From: Synechococcus sp. UW140
GTDB taxonomy: Bacteria > Cyanobacteriota > Cyanobacteriia > PCC-6307 > Cyanobiaceae
Direction: 5' to 3'
Length of the DNA stretch: 35,124 bases
NCBI GenBank assembly: GCA_945877115.1
Contig: CAMCQR010000021.1
Coordinates: 1-35,124, forward strand
Positions within the stretch are counted from its first letter, which is position 1, and each line of letters starts with the position of its first letter. Both the position numbers and the translations under genes were made by a program. Below, piece after piece: positions 16,287 to 26,813 of the stretch. The notes under the pieces are model-generated. The model was given only the letters and a program-made list of their open reading frames with translations, was not told the origin of the DNA and did not search any database.

Positions 16287-17041
16287 TGGGCGTTCCAGGC
16301 CCTTTAGGCCAGCGGCGCCTCGAGCGCCCAGCGCTGCTGGGCAGTCCCCAACCAGACCTGGGCTACTCCATGATCAGCAACCTGTTGGTCTGGCCGATCT
16401 ACCGAATTCTGCTGCGCGGTCGCACCACCGGCCTGGGCCATGTGCCCCGGAGCGGGGGCCTGGTGGTAGTCGCCAACCACGGCTCCCACCTCGACCCGCC
16501 GATCATCAGCCACGCCATCGGCCGCCCCGTGGCGTTCATGGCCAAGGAAGAGTTGTTCCGAGTGCCCCTGCTTGGGCCCCTGATCAAGGCCTGCGGGGCC
16601 TACCCCGTTGCCCGCGGTGCCAGTGACCGTGAGGCCCTGCGCACCGCCAGTGAACGGTTGGCCCAGGGCTGGGCCACCGGGGTTTTTCTCGACGGCACCC
16701 GCCAGCACGATGGTCGGATCCATGCCCCCCAGGCTGGGGCGGCCCTGCTGGCGGCGCGGCTGGGGGTGCCCCTTCTGCCGGTGGCCATCCTCAACAGCCA
16801 CCGGGCCTTGGGCCGCACGGGGGGCCTGCGGCTGGTCCCTGTGCATATCCGCATTGGCCCCTTGATCCCCCCACCCGCCTCCCGCCGTCGTGGCGACCTG
16901 GATGCCACGACGCAAGCCCTACAGCGGGAGATCAACGACCTCCTTGACGCCGGCCCGATCAAGAGCAGGCGAATCGGGCCGCCTAGGCTCCCAGAAATCG
17001 CAACCGCTCTGCCGCCCAGCCCCTCAGATCGCGGCCACTGA
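16286..17041 (+). CDS. plsC: 1-acyl-sn-glycerol-3-phosphate acyltransferase (PlsC family)
   Basis: The 251-residue membrane-associated acyltransferase carries the HX4D motif in ANHGSHLDPP, a second conserved block (FMAKEELFRVPLLGPLIKACGAYPVAR) and motif III as FLDGTRQHDGR, where the usual glutamate of FPEGTR is replaced by aspartate. It would acylate lysophosphatidate to phosphatidate, completing a cluster with plsX, fabH and fabD. The annotated start overlaps fabD by one base; the conserved part begins at MISNLLVWPIYR, so a later start is possible. The Pro/Ser-rich C-terminus runs 59 bases into the YdcF gene on the other strand. Confidence 0.88.
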   Translation: MGVPGPLGQRRLERPALLGSPQPDLGYSMISNLLVWPIYRILLRGRTTGLGHVPRSGGLVVVANHGSHLDPPIISHAIGRPVAFMAKEELFRVPLLGPLIKACGAYPVARGASDREALRTASERLAQGWATGVFLDGTRQHDGRIHAPQAGAALLAARLGVPLLPVAILNSHRALGRTGGLRLVPVHIRIGPLIPPPASRRRGDLDATTQALQREINDLLDAGPIKSRRIGPPRLPEIATALPPSPSDRGH

Positions 17042-17648
17042 GCACCCACAGCAGGGCCCGGGCCCCGTCCCCCCAGACCTTGCGCCTGCCTTCGACCACA
17101 CAGAATTGGCCGCAGGGCACGGGCACCGGCGTCAGCTGAATGCCCCGGCTGCCGGCCACGATCCGGCCCACCAGCAGGGCCCGGTTCATGTGGTCACTGC
17201 TGGTGACAAGCAGGGCATGGCGGATCCTGGCCCGGCGGAGATCATCGACCAGCGAGGTGAAATTACCGAGGGTGTCCCGGGCCCGGTAGTCCAGTTGCAC
17301 CTGATCCGGCGCCAGACCCTCCCGCTCCCGGAACAGCCAATGGGCGTATTCCGGATTGCTGCCGCCGCTGACGATTACGGGCAAGCCATCCTGATGGGCC
17401 AATCGGGCAGCGACAATTTCTCGCTGGGTATCGCCCCCCAAGACAAGAATCATCTGGGGTGGCGGTGGCGAGGGCCACCACCACCCCCGCGACAGCCACA
17501 GCAGGGCCAGCCCCCCCACAAGCAGGAGCCTGGAAGGGCCCCGGCTCCGCCGGCGGCCGCGGCGGCGGCCTCGAACCTGGGGTTCGCGGGCGATCCGATT
17601 CGGTGGCGGCGGACGCTGGGCCCGCCGTGATGGAGCGGTGCGGCTCAA
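16983..17648 (-). CDS. YdcF/DUF218 family membrane-anchored protein
   Basis: The 221-residue protein starts with an Arg/Pro-rich segment, then a hydrophobic stretch (RLLLVGGLALLWLSRGWWW, about 40-58) likely to be a membrane anchor. A DUF218 domain follows: MILVLGGDTQREIVAARLA, LPVIVSGGSNPEYA, LDYRARDTLGNF and ALLVTSSDHMNRAL. The family includes E. coli YdcF and SanA; precise functions are unclear, with links to envelope metabolism. Its ATG overlaps the tsaB stop by four bases (ATGA). Its last 59 bases are antisense to the end of plsC. Confidence 0.8.
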   Translation of the reverse strand: MSRTAPSRRAQRPPPPNRIAREPQVRGRRRGRRRSRGPSRLLLVGGLALLWLSRGWWWPSPPPPQMILVLGGDTQREIVAARLAHQDGLPVIVSGGSNPEYAHWLFREREGLAPDQVQLDYRARDTLGNFTSLVDDLRRARIRHALLVTSSDHMNRALLVGRIVAGSRGIQLTPVPVPCGQFCVVEGRRKVWGDGARALLWVLSGRDLRGWAAERLRFLGA

Positions 17649-18310
17649 GGCTGCCCAACCTCAACCGGACTGGTTGGATAGAGGGGCAAAACCGACTGCC
17701 AGGGTCCGGGCCGTTGGGCCAGGGCCGCCGATTGGGCGTACCGCAAAAGTTGCTCGACATCTTGGGGCACGAGAGCCATAGCCGGGTGCCGCGGTGCTGC
17801 TCCCATCGCCTCCTCCAGATCAGCTTCGCTGCGATACAAGCGAGGAACCTTGACTTCGGCCACACCACCCGGGGCCAGGGCATCAAGGCCATAGAGGCCC
17901 GCCACCCATCCATGGCGCGGCAGCTCCTGAACCAGGGCAACGGGACCGCATCCGGGGCTCTGTTCGCCGGCCAGAAGGCGCTGGGCCATCAGCTGGAAAC
18001 TGCCCACCCCATCAAGAGGAATCCCCAGTTGTTGAGCCAGGGTGCGGGCCAGGGTCACGGTGAGGCGGGTACCGGTGAACCCCCCAGGCCCGATCGCCAC
18101 CGCCAGGCGGCCCAGGGAGGGCCAGGCCGCAGCGGGCAGAACCTGCTCAAGGGCGCCGAGGAGACCAGCGGAGAGGTCCCGCCCCCCGGGAAAGACCGCC
18201 AGCACAGGGCCTTCGGCCCGGCCGAGGGGCTGTAATCCCACCCCCAGCAGATCACTGCTGCTGTGCAAGGCCAACAACCAACGACAGGAATCGAGCGCTG
18301 CGGTCGTCAT
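17645..18310 (-). CDS. tsaB: tRNA threonylcarbamoyladenosine biosynthesis protein TsaB (YeaZ)
   Basis: The 221-residue ASKHA-fold protein begins MTTAALDSCRWLLALHSSSD and contains the diagnostic VAIGPGGFTGTRLTVTLARTLAQQLGIPL segment. TsaB is the scaffold partner of TsaD and TsaE in making the t6A modification at position 37 of ANN-decoding tRNAs, which includes the tRNA-Asn encoded in this window. It is joined to ycf34 upstream and the YdcF gene downstream by four-base ATGA overlaps, so the three are almost certainly one operon. Confidence 0.9.
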   Translation of the reverse strand: MTTAALDSCRWLLALHSSSDLLGVGLQPLGRAEGPVLAVFPGGRDLSAGLLGALEQVLPAAAWPSLGRLAVAIGPGGFTGTRLTVTLARTLAQQLGIPLDGVGSFQLMAQRLLAGEQSPGCGPVALVQELPRHGWVAGLYGLDALAPGGVAEVKVPRLYRSEADLEEAMGAAPRHPAMALVPQDVEQLLRYAQSAALAQRPGPWQSVLPLYPTSPVEVGQP

Positions 18311-18558
18311 GCGGGCAAGGCCTGCCCTGGCCTCAGGCGGCTCCAGCGGCCCACCTCGGGGCGAAAGTCAGCGCAGGCGCGCACATCCCATTCCACTCCC
18401 ACGGCTCCGTCCGGCAGATCCCTGACCTGAACGTGGATACGGGGCTCGTGGGGTTGCCAATCCGGGGCTGGGCTGAGATGGGGAGCCCCATGCTGACGTT
18501 CGACGGCGTGATAGGCCTGGCAGCGGTCGACCCAGTGGCAATCGACACAGATGCACAT
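18307..18558 (-). CDS. ycf34: Ycf34 iron-sulfur protein
   Basis: The 83-residue protein begins MCICVDCHWVDRC (C2, C4, C7, C13) and continues with YHAVERQHGAPHLS, HVQVRDLPDGAVGVEWDV and GRWSRLRPGQALP, which is the Ycf34 pattern found in cyanobacteria and some plastids. In Synechocystis, Ycf34 binds an iron-sulfur cluster through conserved cysteines, and its loss impairs photosystem accumulation and electron transport. The start codon at 18558 overlaps the start region of cca on the opposite strand, so the ycf34 promoter must lie inside the cca coding sequence. Confidence 0.93.
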   Translation of the reverse strand: MCICVDCHWVDRCQAYHAVERQHGAPHLSPAPDWQPHEPRIHVQVRDLPDGAVGVEWDVRACADFRPEVGRWSRLRPGQALPA

Positions 18559-19852
18559 GCCGCCCGATCCCGACCTTCAATCCATTCTGACCCGCCCGCC
18601 GGGGGAACAGGCCCGGGCCCTGTGGCAGCTGCTCGACCCCCCCCAATGGCCGATCCCGTTCCAGGAACTGCCCCCGGGAAGCGCCCTGGTGGGGGGAGCG
18701 GTGCGGGACGGCCTGCTGGGGCGACTGAACGCCAGGCCAGATCTGGATCTGGTGGTGCCCGTGGAGGCCATCGAACTGGCCCAGACCCTGGCACGAAGCC
18801 ACGGAGGCACCGTTGTGGTGCTGGATCGGGAGCGCTCCATCGCCCGGCTGGTGGTCCGCGGCTGGACGGTGGATCTTGCCCGGCAGGAGGGAGCCACGTT
18901 GGCGACGGACCTGCGGCGGCGCGATTACAGCATCAATGCCATCGCCCTGAGCCTGCCCCAGGGCAGCGAAGCGGCCGTCCTGGTCGATCCCTGCCATGGA
19001 CTCCAGGATCTGGCCGCGGGCCGGCTGCGGGCCCTCAGTGAGGCCAATCTGGTGGACGACCCCCTGCGGTTGCTCAGGGGAATGCGGCTGGCGGGGGATC
19101 TGGCGCTGCCGATCGATGGCCCGAGCGGCCGCTGGATCAGGGACCACCGGGCCCGACTGACCCAGGTGGCTCCAGAACGGGTGCTTGCCGAACTAGATCG
19201 CATGGCCACCAGCGTCTCAGGCCATCAAGGATTGGCCCTGGCCCTGGATTACGGCCTGCTGGAACCCTGGCTAGCCGTCGACGGTCCCCAACAGAGCGCG
19301 GAATTGCCCCTGGCAGCGCTGACGCCGGACCAGGCCCAAGCCCGGGGCCTCACGCCAGACGAAGCACTCACCGCCCTCCCGGTGGCACGACTCGCCCTGT
19401 TGTTCGATGCGGCCAGCCTGGGTCGACTCCAGGCCAGTCGCCGCCTGCAGAAAAGAGTCGGCAGCCTGCACCAATGGCTGCGACGCCTCCAGGGAGCTGG
19501 GATCGGTGGCGCACTGGAGCGACTGGGTGAGGACGATCGCTTCCGCCTGCAGGTCGATCTGGAGTCGGACCTGCCCGCCCTGCTGCTTCTCATAGAGCCC
19601 AGCCAGGCCGAAACGGCCCTGGGCCGGTGGCGTGACCCCAACGACCCCCTCTTTCACCCCGCTGCCCCCATGGACGGGCACACCCTGAAACAACTGCTGC
19701 ACCTTCCGGCCGGCCCCCTGCTGGGCCAGCTGTTGGACTACTTGAAAAGGGAACGGGCCATGGGCCGACTGCCAGCCCAGAACCAGGACCAGATGTTGAT
19801 CCAAACCAAAGCGGAAGGCTGGCTCCGGGCGAGGCAAAGGGAGATGACGTGA
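18551..19852 (+). CDS. cca: tRNA nucleotidyltransferase (CCA-, CC- or A-adding)
   Basis: The 433-residue class II nucleotidyltransferase has GGAVRD (48-53), the metal-binding DLDLV segment (64-68), a flexible-loop region and RRRDYSINAIAL, followed by the PDDPLRLLRGMRLA-type helix (here VDDPLRLLRGMRLAGD). It completes tRNA 3' ends, consistent with the tRNA-Asn gene here lacking an encoded CCA. Some cyanobacteria such as Synechocystis split the job between separate CC- and A-adding enzymes, and sequence alone does not show which this is. Two starts, ATG 18551 and ATG 18557, are possible, and both overlap the ycf34 start codon on the other strand. Confidence 0.85.
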   Translation: MHMPPDPDLQSILTRPPGEQARALWQLLDPPQWPIPFQELPPGSALVGGAVRDGLLGRLNARPDLDLVVPVEAIELAQTLARSHGGTVVVLDRERSIARLVVRGWTVDLARQEGATLATDLRRRDYSINAIALSLPQGSEAAVLVDPCHGLQDLAAGRLRALSEANLVDDPLRLLRGMRLAGDLALPIDGPSGRWIRDHRARLTQVAPERVLAELDRMATSVSGHQGLALALDYGLLEPWLAVDGPQQSAELPLAALTPDQAQARGLTPDEALTALPVARLALLFDAASLGRLQASRRLQKRVGSLHQWLRRLQGAGIGGALERLGEDDRFRLQVDLESDLPALLLLIEPSQAETALGRWRDPNDPLFHPAAPMDGHTLKQLLHLPAGPLLGQLLDYLKRERAMGRLPAQNQDQMLIQTKAEGWLRARQREMT

Positions 19853-19895
19853 TTAACTATCTGTTCCAATGGCGTGATTCCACCGCCTGCCGAAG

Positions 19896-19922
19896 TCTTC
19901 CCTTTCTCTCTCTCTTTCTCCC
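19896..19922 (+). promoter_or_regulatory. 27-base pure pyrimidine tract abutting the start codon of the RRM gene
   Basis: From 19896 to 19922 every base is C or T, ending directly at the ATG at 19923. No Shine-Dalgarno sequence is present. Such a leader could recruit ribosomal protein S1 or be bound by the RRM protein itself; both ideas are inference. On the DNA it is a polypurine/polypyrimidine tract. Confidence 0.7.
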
Positions 19923-20351
19923 ATGAGCGTTCGCCTCTACGTCGGCAACCTGCCGCAGACTTTTGACGAAAACGAGCTGGTGGCCCTGTTCCAGGGTGTC
20001 GGCGAAGGCGTTCGCTTCAAGACCGTGACCGACCGGGAGACGGGTGTTTGCCGTGGTTTCGGCTTCGCCAACGTCGATGACGAGAAGCTGGCTGAGGCCC
20101 TGATCGGCCAACTGCATGGTCGTGAATTCGGTGGCAACACCCTGCGGGTCGAGGTGTCGGAGCGTCGCGATGCTCGCGGAGCCGCCCCGACCGATCGCCG
20201 TCCCGCCAGTGGCGCCCCCGTCGCCCAGCGTCGTGCAGCCGACAAGGTCGTACACACCGACAACGTGGACAGCGAAGCCCCTGACCCCCGTTGGGCCGGC
20301 GAACTGGCCAAGCTCAAGGACCTCCTTGCCAACCAGACCGTCGGAGTCTGA
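19923..20351 (+). CDS. RNA-binding protein with one RRM domain (cyanobacterial Rbp type)
   Basis: The 142-residue protein has a single RRM at the N-terminus with RNP2 LYVGNL (5-10) and RNP1 RGFGFANV (44-51), then an Arg/Ala/Pro-rich tail (ERRDARGAAPTDRRPASGAP) and a short acidic-to-hydrophobic end (PDPRWAGELAKLKDLLANQ). Cyanobacterial Rbp proteins bind single-stranded RNA and several are cold-induced; some help place photosystem mRNAs at the thylakoid. The C-terminal tail is longer than in minimal Rbps (about 100 residues). Its TGA overlaps the ATG of the hydrolase gene by one base. Confidence 0.9.
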   Translation: MSVRLYVGNLPQTFDENELVALFQGVGEGVRFKTVTDRETGVCRGFGFANVDDEKLAEALIGQLHGREFGGNTLRVEVSERRDARGAAPTDRRPASGAPVAQRRAADKVVHTDNVDSEAPDPRWAGELAKLKDLLANQTVGV

Positions 20352-21295
20352 TGGCCATATCCGGGCCGGCCATCCCGCCGGTCCCCTGGACCTGGGGATC
20401 GCACCGTATTCATTGGATTCGTCACGAAGCAACCGACACGAGCCAGGGTGTTCAAGGTTCGGTTCTTTTGATCCATGGGTTCGGTGCCTGCGTCAGCCAC
20501 TGGCGCCACAACATCGGGAACCTCAATCCGGGACTTGATGTCTATGCCCTCGACCTGCTTGGGTTTGGTGCAAGTGATAAACCCCGATCGCAATTGCTTG
20601 GGGAGCCGGCTGAGGCCGGTTCCGTCCGCTATTGCTTCGACCTCTGGGCGGACCAGGTGCAGGCCTTCTTAACGGAGGTGGTGCCTGCGGGGCCCGTCCA
20701 GCTGATTGGCAATTCGATCGGAGCGCTCGTCGCCCTGGTGGCTGCCGATCGCCTCCAGCGTGCAGGCCACCCCCCCTACCAGGTGGTTTTGATCGATTGC
20801 GCCCAACGCACCCTCGATGAGCGGCGCCTCTCCCGCCTGCCGGGATGGGAGCGGGCCAGCCGACCCCTCGTGAAACACCTGGTTCGTCAGCGCTGGATAC
20901 TGACGCCCCTGTTCCGTTTTGTGGGACGCCCCAGCTTCATCCGCCAGGTGCTGGCCCAGGCCTACCCCAGTGGCGCCAATCTGGATGACGAACTCGTGCA
21001 GTTCCTGCTCAAGCCAGCCCTGGATGTGGGGGCGGTGGAGAGCTTTCGCGGCTTCGTGAATCTGTTCGAAGATCACCTCGCGCCCGACCACCTGGCTCGC
21101 CTTACGGTGCCCGTGCGCATGATCTGGGGAGCCAGGGACCCCTGGGAAGATCCCGTCGAAGCACGGCACTGGGCCGACCAGTTTGCCTGCATTCAAGAAC
21201 TTGTCGTCCTGGAGGGGTTGGGTCACTGCCCCCACGATGAAGCCCCTGAGCGGGTCAATCCGATCCTGCGGCGCTGGTTGGCCCCGATGGAGTGA
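20351..21295 (+). CDS. Alpha/beta-fold hydrolase
   Basis: The 314-residue protein has the alpha/beta hydrolase signature: oxyanion-region HGFG (42-45), YALDLLGFGASDKP, nucleophile S122 in LIGNSIGALVAL, an acid in WGARDPWEDP and the catalytic histidine in GLGHCPHDEAPE. No signal peptide or membrane segment is evident. The WGSHRIHWI...LLIHGFGACVSHWRHNI beginning is common in cyanobacterial and plastid hydrolases, some of which act on chlorophyll derivatives, but the substrate here is unknown. It is coupled to the RRM gene by TGATG and converges on crtB. Confidence 0.85.
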   Translation: MAISGPAIPPVPWTWGSHRIHWIRHEATDTSQGVQGSVLLIHGFGACVSHWRHNIGNLNPGLDVYALDLLGFGASDKPRSQLLGEPAEAGSVRYCFDLWADQVQAFLTEVVPAGPVQLIGNSIGALVALVAADRLQRAGHPPYQVVLIDCAQRTLDERRLSRLPGWERASRPLVKHLVRQRWILTPLFRFVGRPSFIRQVLAQAYPSGANLDDELVQFLLKPALDVGAVESFRGFVNLFEDHLAPDHLARLTVPVRMIWGARDPWEDPVEARHWADQFACIQELVVLEGLGHCPHDEAPERVNPILRRWLAPME

Positions 21296-21328
21296 AGAAG
21301 CGAGGCGGGCAACCAGTCGCAGCAACAA

Positions 21329-23857
<2,529 letters not shown>

Positions 23858-24205
23858 ATGGCTGATACCCTGCTCAAGTCCACCACCCGCCACGTGAGGC
23901 TGTTCACAGCCCGTGTCGAAAACGGGGATCTCCTGCCCGATGCAGACCAGCTCACGCTGGACATCGATCCGGACAATGAGTTTCTCTGGGATGAGGCGGC
24001 GCTAGCCAAGGTGCATGCCAGCTTTCGCACCCTTGTAGAAGCCCAAGCTGGGGCCGATCTGACCGACTACAACCTGCGGCGCATCGGCTCTGAACTGGAA
24101 GGGGTCATCCGGCAGCTATTGCAGGCCGGCGAGATCCGCTACAACCCAACGGCCCGCGTCCAGAATTTTTCCATGGGGCTGCCACGCACCCCCGACTCCA
24201 TTTGA
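23858..24205 (+). CDS. ndhM: NAD(P)H-quinone oxidoreductase subunit M (NdhM)
   Basis: The 115-residue protein begins [20 protein letters not shown] and has the NdhM features [21 protein letters not shown] and [22 protein letters not shown], ending [16 protein letters not shown]. NdhM is one of the oxygenic-photosynthesis-specific subunits of the thylakoid NDH-1 complex, which carries out cyclic electron flow and respiration. The gene's stop overlaps a possible TTG start of the next gene. Confidence 0.95.
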   Translation: MADTLLKSTTRHVRLFTARVENGDLLPDADQLTLDIDPDNEFLWDEAALAKVHASFRTLVEAQAGADLTDYNLRRIGSELEGVIRQLLQAGEIRYNPTARVQNFSMGLPRTPDSI

Positions 24206-24912
24206 GCCGCTCCCGTCCGGATGAACGCGCCTTTCGGGACCGAGGTCCCGGGATGTATCGCGACACCCCTGGCGACTCCTACGACGATCGCTCGCGGGAT
24301 CGCTACGGGCCGAAGCGCCAGGAGCCGCCCTATGGCGGTCGCGAAAGCGCCCGCCCTGCGGGATCCGGCAAAGGACCCGGCGGCGGTGGACCGGGCGGTG
24401 AGGGGGGGCCGGGATTTAAGTTCAACGTCGGCACCCTGGCGGTGCTGGCCGGAGTCTTGGTGGTGGGCATTGGCATCGGCAGTGCCGTGACCAGCACCAC
24501 CGTGGGAAATCAGGGGAACATTGCCAGCAGCCAGCAGCTCGATATGGCCGTTCCCGATCCCGAGTTCTGCCGCCAATGGGGAGCGAGCGCCTTTGTGATC
24601 AATGTGGAGATGTACACCACCATGAATCCAAGCAGCAGCTTCGTCACCCAACCGACCCTGAAGCCCGGCTGCGTCATCCGTCGGGAAAACTGGACCGTGT
24701 TGCAGAAGGAGGGGGCCATCACGGCGGAGCAGCTGCGCGAATGCAAACAGCGCATGAACACCTTTGCCTATGTCGGTTCTGTCCGCGACAAACCCATCGT
24801 GCGCTGTGTCTACCAAACCGATGCCAGCCAAAACCAGTTTCTGCAGAAAGGGGTGGCCGGAGCCGCACCCGATAGCAGCGTCGGCATCACCCCTGAAGCC
24901 GACCAGTTCTGA
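24202..24912 (+). CDS. DUF3172 family membrane-anchored protein
   Basis: The product is up to 236 residues. An Arg/Asp/Gly/Pro-rich N-terminal half (to about residue 70) leads to a single hydrophobic segment ([22 protein letters not shown]). A conserved domain follows with [37 protein letters not shown] and [27 protein letters not shown]; the paired cysteines are notable. This fits DUF3172, a cyanobacterial family of unknown function. The start is TTG 24202 (overlapping the ndhM stop as TTGA) or ATG 24253; I cannot decide. It converges on rbcR. Confidence 0.75.
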   Translation: MSRSRPDERAFRDRGPGMYRDTPGDSYDDRSRDRYGPKRQEPPYGGRESARPAGSGKGPGGGGPGGEGGPGFKFNVGTLAVLAGVLVVGIGIGSAVTSTTVGNQGNIASSQQLDMAVPDPEFCRQWGASAFVINVEMYTTMNPSSSFVTQPTLKPGCVIRRENWTVLQKEGAITAEQLRECKQRMNTFAYVGSVRDKPIVRCVYQTDASQNQFLQKGVAGAAPDSSVGITPEADQF

Positions 24913-24922
24913 CCGGAACTCC

Positions 24923-24941
24923 CCCCTGGCCCTCCTAGGGG
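24923..24941. terminator. Weak hairpin between DUF3172 gene and rbcR
   Basis: CCCCT (24923-24927) and AGGGG (24937-24941) can pair across a 9-base loop in the 29-base gap between two converging genes. The stem is short and there is no real T-tract, so it would be at best a weak bidirectional terminator. Confidence 0.3.
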
Positions 24942-25925
24942 TTAAGCCGCACCAGAGGCCACCGATGCTTCACCGCGGGCCTGGCCCTGGCGCAGGGGGC
25001 TCTCGGGGCTAGCGAACACGGGCAGAACCTCTCTCCGGAAGGCCTCTGCCGCCCTGGAGCAGTATCGGGCCGGATGGGTGATCAGCTTCAACTGGCGGCG
25101 CACCAGCAGATCGGCCAAGGGAGGACGGTGCAGGGTGCCTGCGGCCAGTTCACGTTCAATGGAGACCACCGGCAAGAAAGCGGCCCCGAGACCAGCCTGG
25201 ACAGCATTTTTAATGGCCTCGAAGGAATTCAGTTCCATCTCAATCTTGAGTCGCTGCACATCCAGCTTGGAGCGCAACAACAATTGATCCACCATCTTGC
25301 GGGTCGTTGACTGGGCATCCAGGCAAACAAAGCCGAGCCTGTACAGGTCTTCCTTGGTCAGTTCGGGCAGGCGTGCCAGGGGATGCTTCGGGGGCAGCAC
25401 CAAGGCCAGCTCATCGTTGGCGTAAGGCACCACCTGCAGCAGGTCGTTGAGTTCGGCGGGCAGTTCGCCACCAATGATGGCCAGGTCGATCTGGCCATTG
25501 GCCACACTCCAACCGGTACGACGGGTGCTGTGAACCTGCAACTGCACCGCGACATCGGGATATTTCTGGCGAAACAACCCGATCATGCGTGGCATCAAAT
25601 AGGTGCCCGTCGTCTGGCTGGCCCCGACCACCAGGGAACCACCCTTGAGGTTATGGAGATCATCCAGGGCCCGACAGGCCTCCTGGCACTGGCTCAAAAT
25701 GCGGTCGCAATAACTCAACAGCAGATGGCCTGCTTCGGTGAGTTGGGCCTTGCGCCCCCCACGGTCAAAGAGAGACACATCCAGCTGTTTCTCGAGATTC
25801 TGGATCTGCAGGCTCACCGCAGGCTGGGTGACATAGAGGCTGTCGGCCGCCTTCTTGAAGCTGCCCTCGCTGGCAATGGCCCGCAGGATGCGTAGCTGGT
25901 CGAGGGTGAAAGGCAGATCGGCCAT
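24942..25925 (-). CDS. rbcR: LysR-type transcriptional regulator, RbcR/NdhR (Ycf30) group
   Basis: The 327-residue protein has a typical LysR helix-turn-helix at the N-terminus ([20 protein letters not shown], then [21 protein letters not shown]) and an effector-binding domain ([34 protein letters not shown]). This is the Ycf30/RbcR pattern of regulators of RuBisCO, CO2-concentrating and NDH-1 genes. ATG 25925 ([11 protein letters not shown]) is chosen over the open frame to 26051, which would run into the divergent gene. It is divergent from the NnrU gene and ndhF with an 81-base shared control region, suggesting it may regulate them and itself. Distinguishing RbcR from NdhR/CcmR needs a tree. 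Confidence 0.85.
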   Translation of the reverse strand: MADLPFTLDQLRILRAIASEGSFKKAADSLYVTQPAVSLQIQNLEKQLDVSLFDRGGRKAQLTEAGHLLLSYCDRILSQCQEACRALDDLHNLKGGSLVVGASQTTGTYLMPRMIGLFRQKYPDVAVQLQVHSTRRTGWSVANGQIDLAIIGGELPAELNDLLQVVPYANDELALVLPPKHPLARLPELTKEDLYRLGFVCLDAQSTTRKMVDQLLLRSKLDVQRLKIEMELNSFEAIKNAVQAGLGAAFLPVVSIERELAAGTLHRPPLADLLVRRQLKLITHPARYCSRAAEAFRREVLPVFASPESPLRQGQARGEASVASGAA

Positions 25926-26006
25926 AGAGTCTGGTGAGCCCGGTAAGCGCCGATGGCCGAACCGGCACGCAGCAGCAAACTCTAGGTTGGCCGCGGGAGT
26001 CACCCC
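25926..26006. promoter_or_regulatory. Shared control region of rbcR and the NnrU-ndhF genes
   Basis: The 81 bases between two divergent starts must hold both promoters. LysR-type regulators usually bind here at T-N11-A dyads; I could not choose one convincingly by eye. It is listed because its position makes autoregulation and control of the NnrU gene and ndhF likely. Confidence 0.4.
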
Positions 26007-26765
26007 ATGGAGCCCATCCTGATACCCACTCTTGCACCGGTGTCCCAGCACAGCTCCTGGGTAATGCTCGCCCTACTGTTTGGTTTCGCGGTGCTGCACA
26101 GCGGTGGCGCTGCCCTGCGATCCTGGGCGGAAGAACGCATCGGCGCCCGGACCTGGCGCCTCTTATTTGCCCTGGCGAGCATCCCCGCTGCAGTGGTGGT
26201 GATCGCCTACTTCCTGGCCCATCGTTATGACGGTTGGCGTCTCTGGAATCTTCAGGACCGGCCCTGGATGGTGCCCCTGGTCTGGCTGGGTACAGCGATC
26301 AGCTTTTTCTTCCTCTACCCAGCCACTTACAACCTGTTGGAGATCCCGGCGTTGCTGCGCCCCCAGGTGCGGCTCTATGGCAGCGGCATCATCCGCATCA
26401 GCCGCCACCCCCAGGCCGTCGGTCAGATCCTTTGGTGCGCCACCCACCTGCTGTGGATCGGCAGCAGTTTCATGGTGGCCACCTGCTTCGGGTTGATTGC
26501 CCACCATCTCTTTGCCATCTGGCATGGCGATCGCCGCCTGCGGCAACGCTTTGGCAGTGCCGCCAGCGAACTCCAGGCCCAGACCTCCGTCGTTCCCTTC
26601 GCTGCGGTGTTGGATGGACGACAAAAAGTGGTCCTGGCCGAATTTTTGCGGCCAGCCCAGTTGGGGATTGTGGTGGCCATTTGGCTGTTGTGGTGGGCGC
26701 ACCCAAGCATTGGCCTGGCGGCCACCAGCTTCCAACGCACAGCCTTGGCCCACTGGTTGGGTTGA
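26007..26765 (+). CDS. NnrU-domain membrane protein, possible zeta-carotene isomerase (Z-ISO-like)
   Basis: The 252-residue protein is mostly hydrophobic helices (for example [41 protein letters not shown] and [18 protein letters not shown]). It carries the NnrU hallmark [20 protein letters not shown] and conserved histidines H31, H134, H147, H166/H167 and H173. NnrU relatives in plants and some cyanobacteria are 15-cis-zeta-carotene isomerases, haem b enzymes ligated by histidines. That role would fit the crtP-crtB genes 3.5 kb away but is inference; in bacteria the name NnrU refers to a denitrification gene of unclear role. It lies 48 bases before ndhF. Confidence 0.75.
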   Translation: MEPILIPTLAPVSQHSSWVMLALLFGFAVLHSGGAALRSWAEERIGARTWRLLFALASIPAAVVVIAYFLAHRYDGWRLWNLQDRPWMVPLVWLGTAISFFFLYPATYNLLEIPALLRPQVRLYGSGIIRISRHPQAVGQILWCATHLLWIGSSFMVATCFGLIAHHLFAIWHGDRRLRQRFGSAASELQAQTSVVPFAAVLDGRQKVVLAEFLRPAQLGIVVAIWLLWWAHPSIGLAATSFQRTALAHWLG

Positions 26766-26813
26766 GCCCTCCCTGCCGGACCTGCCTACACTCCTTGCAG
26801 CCGTCCCCTGAGG

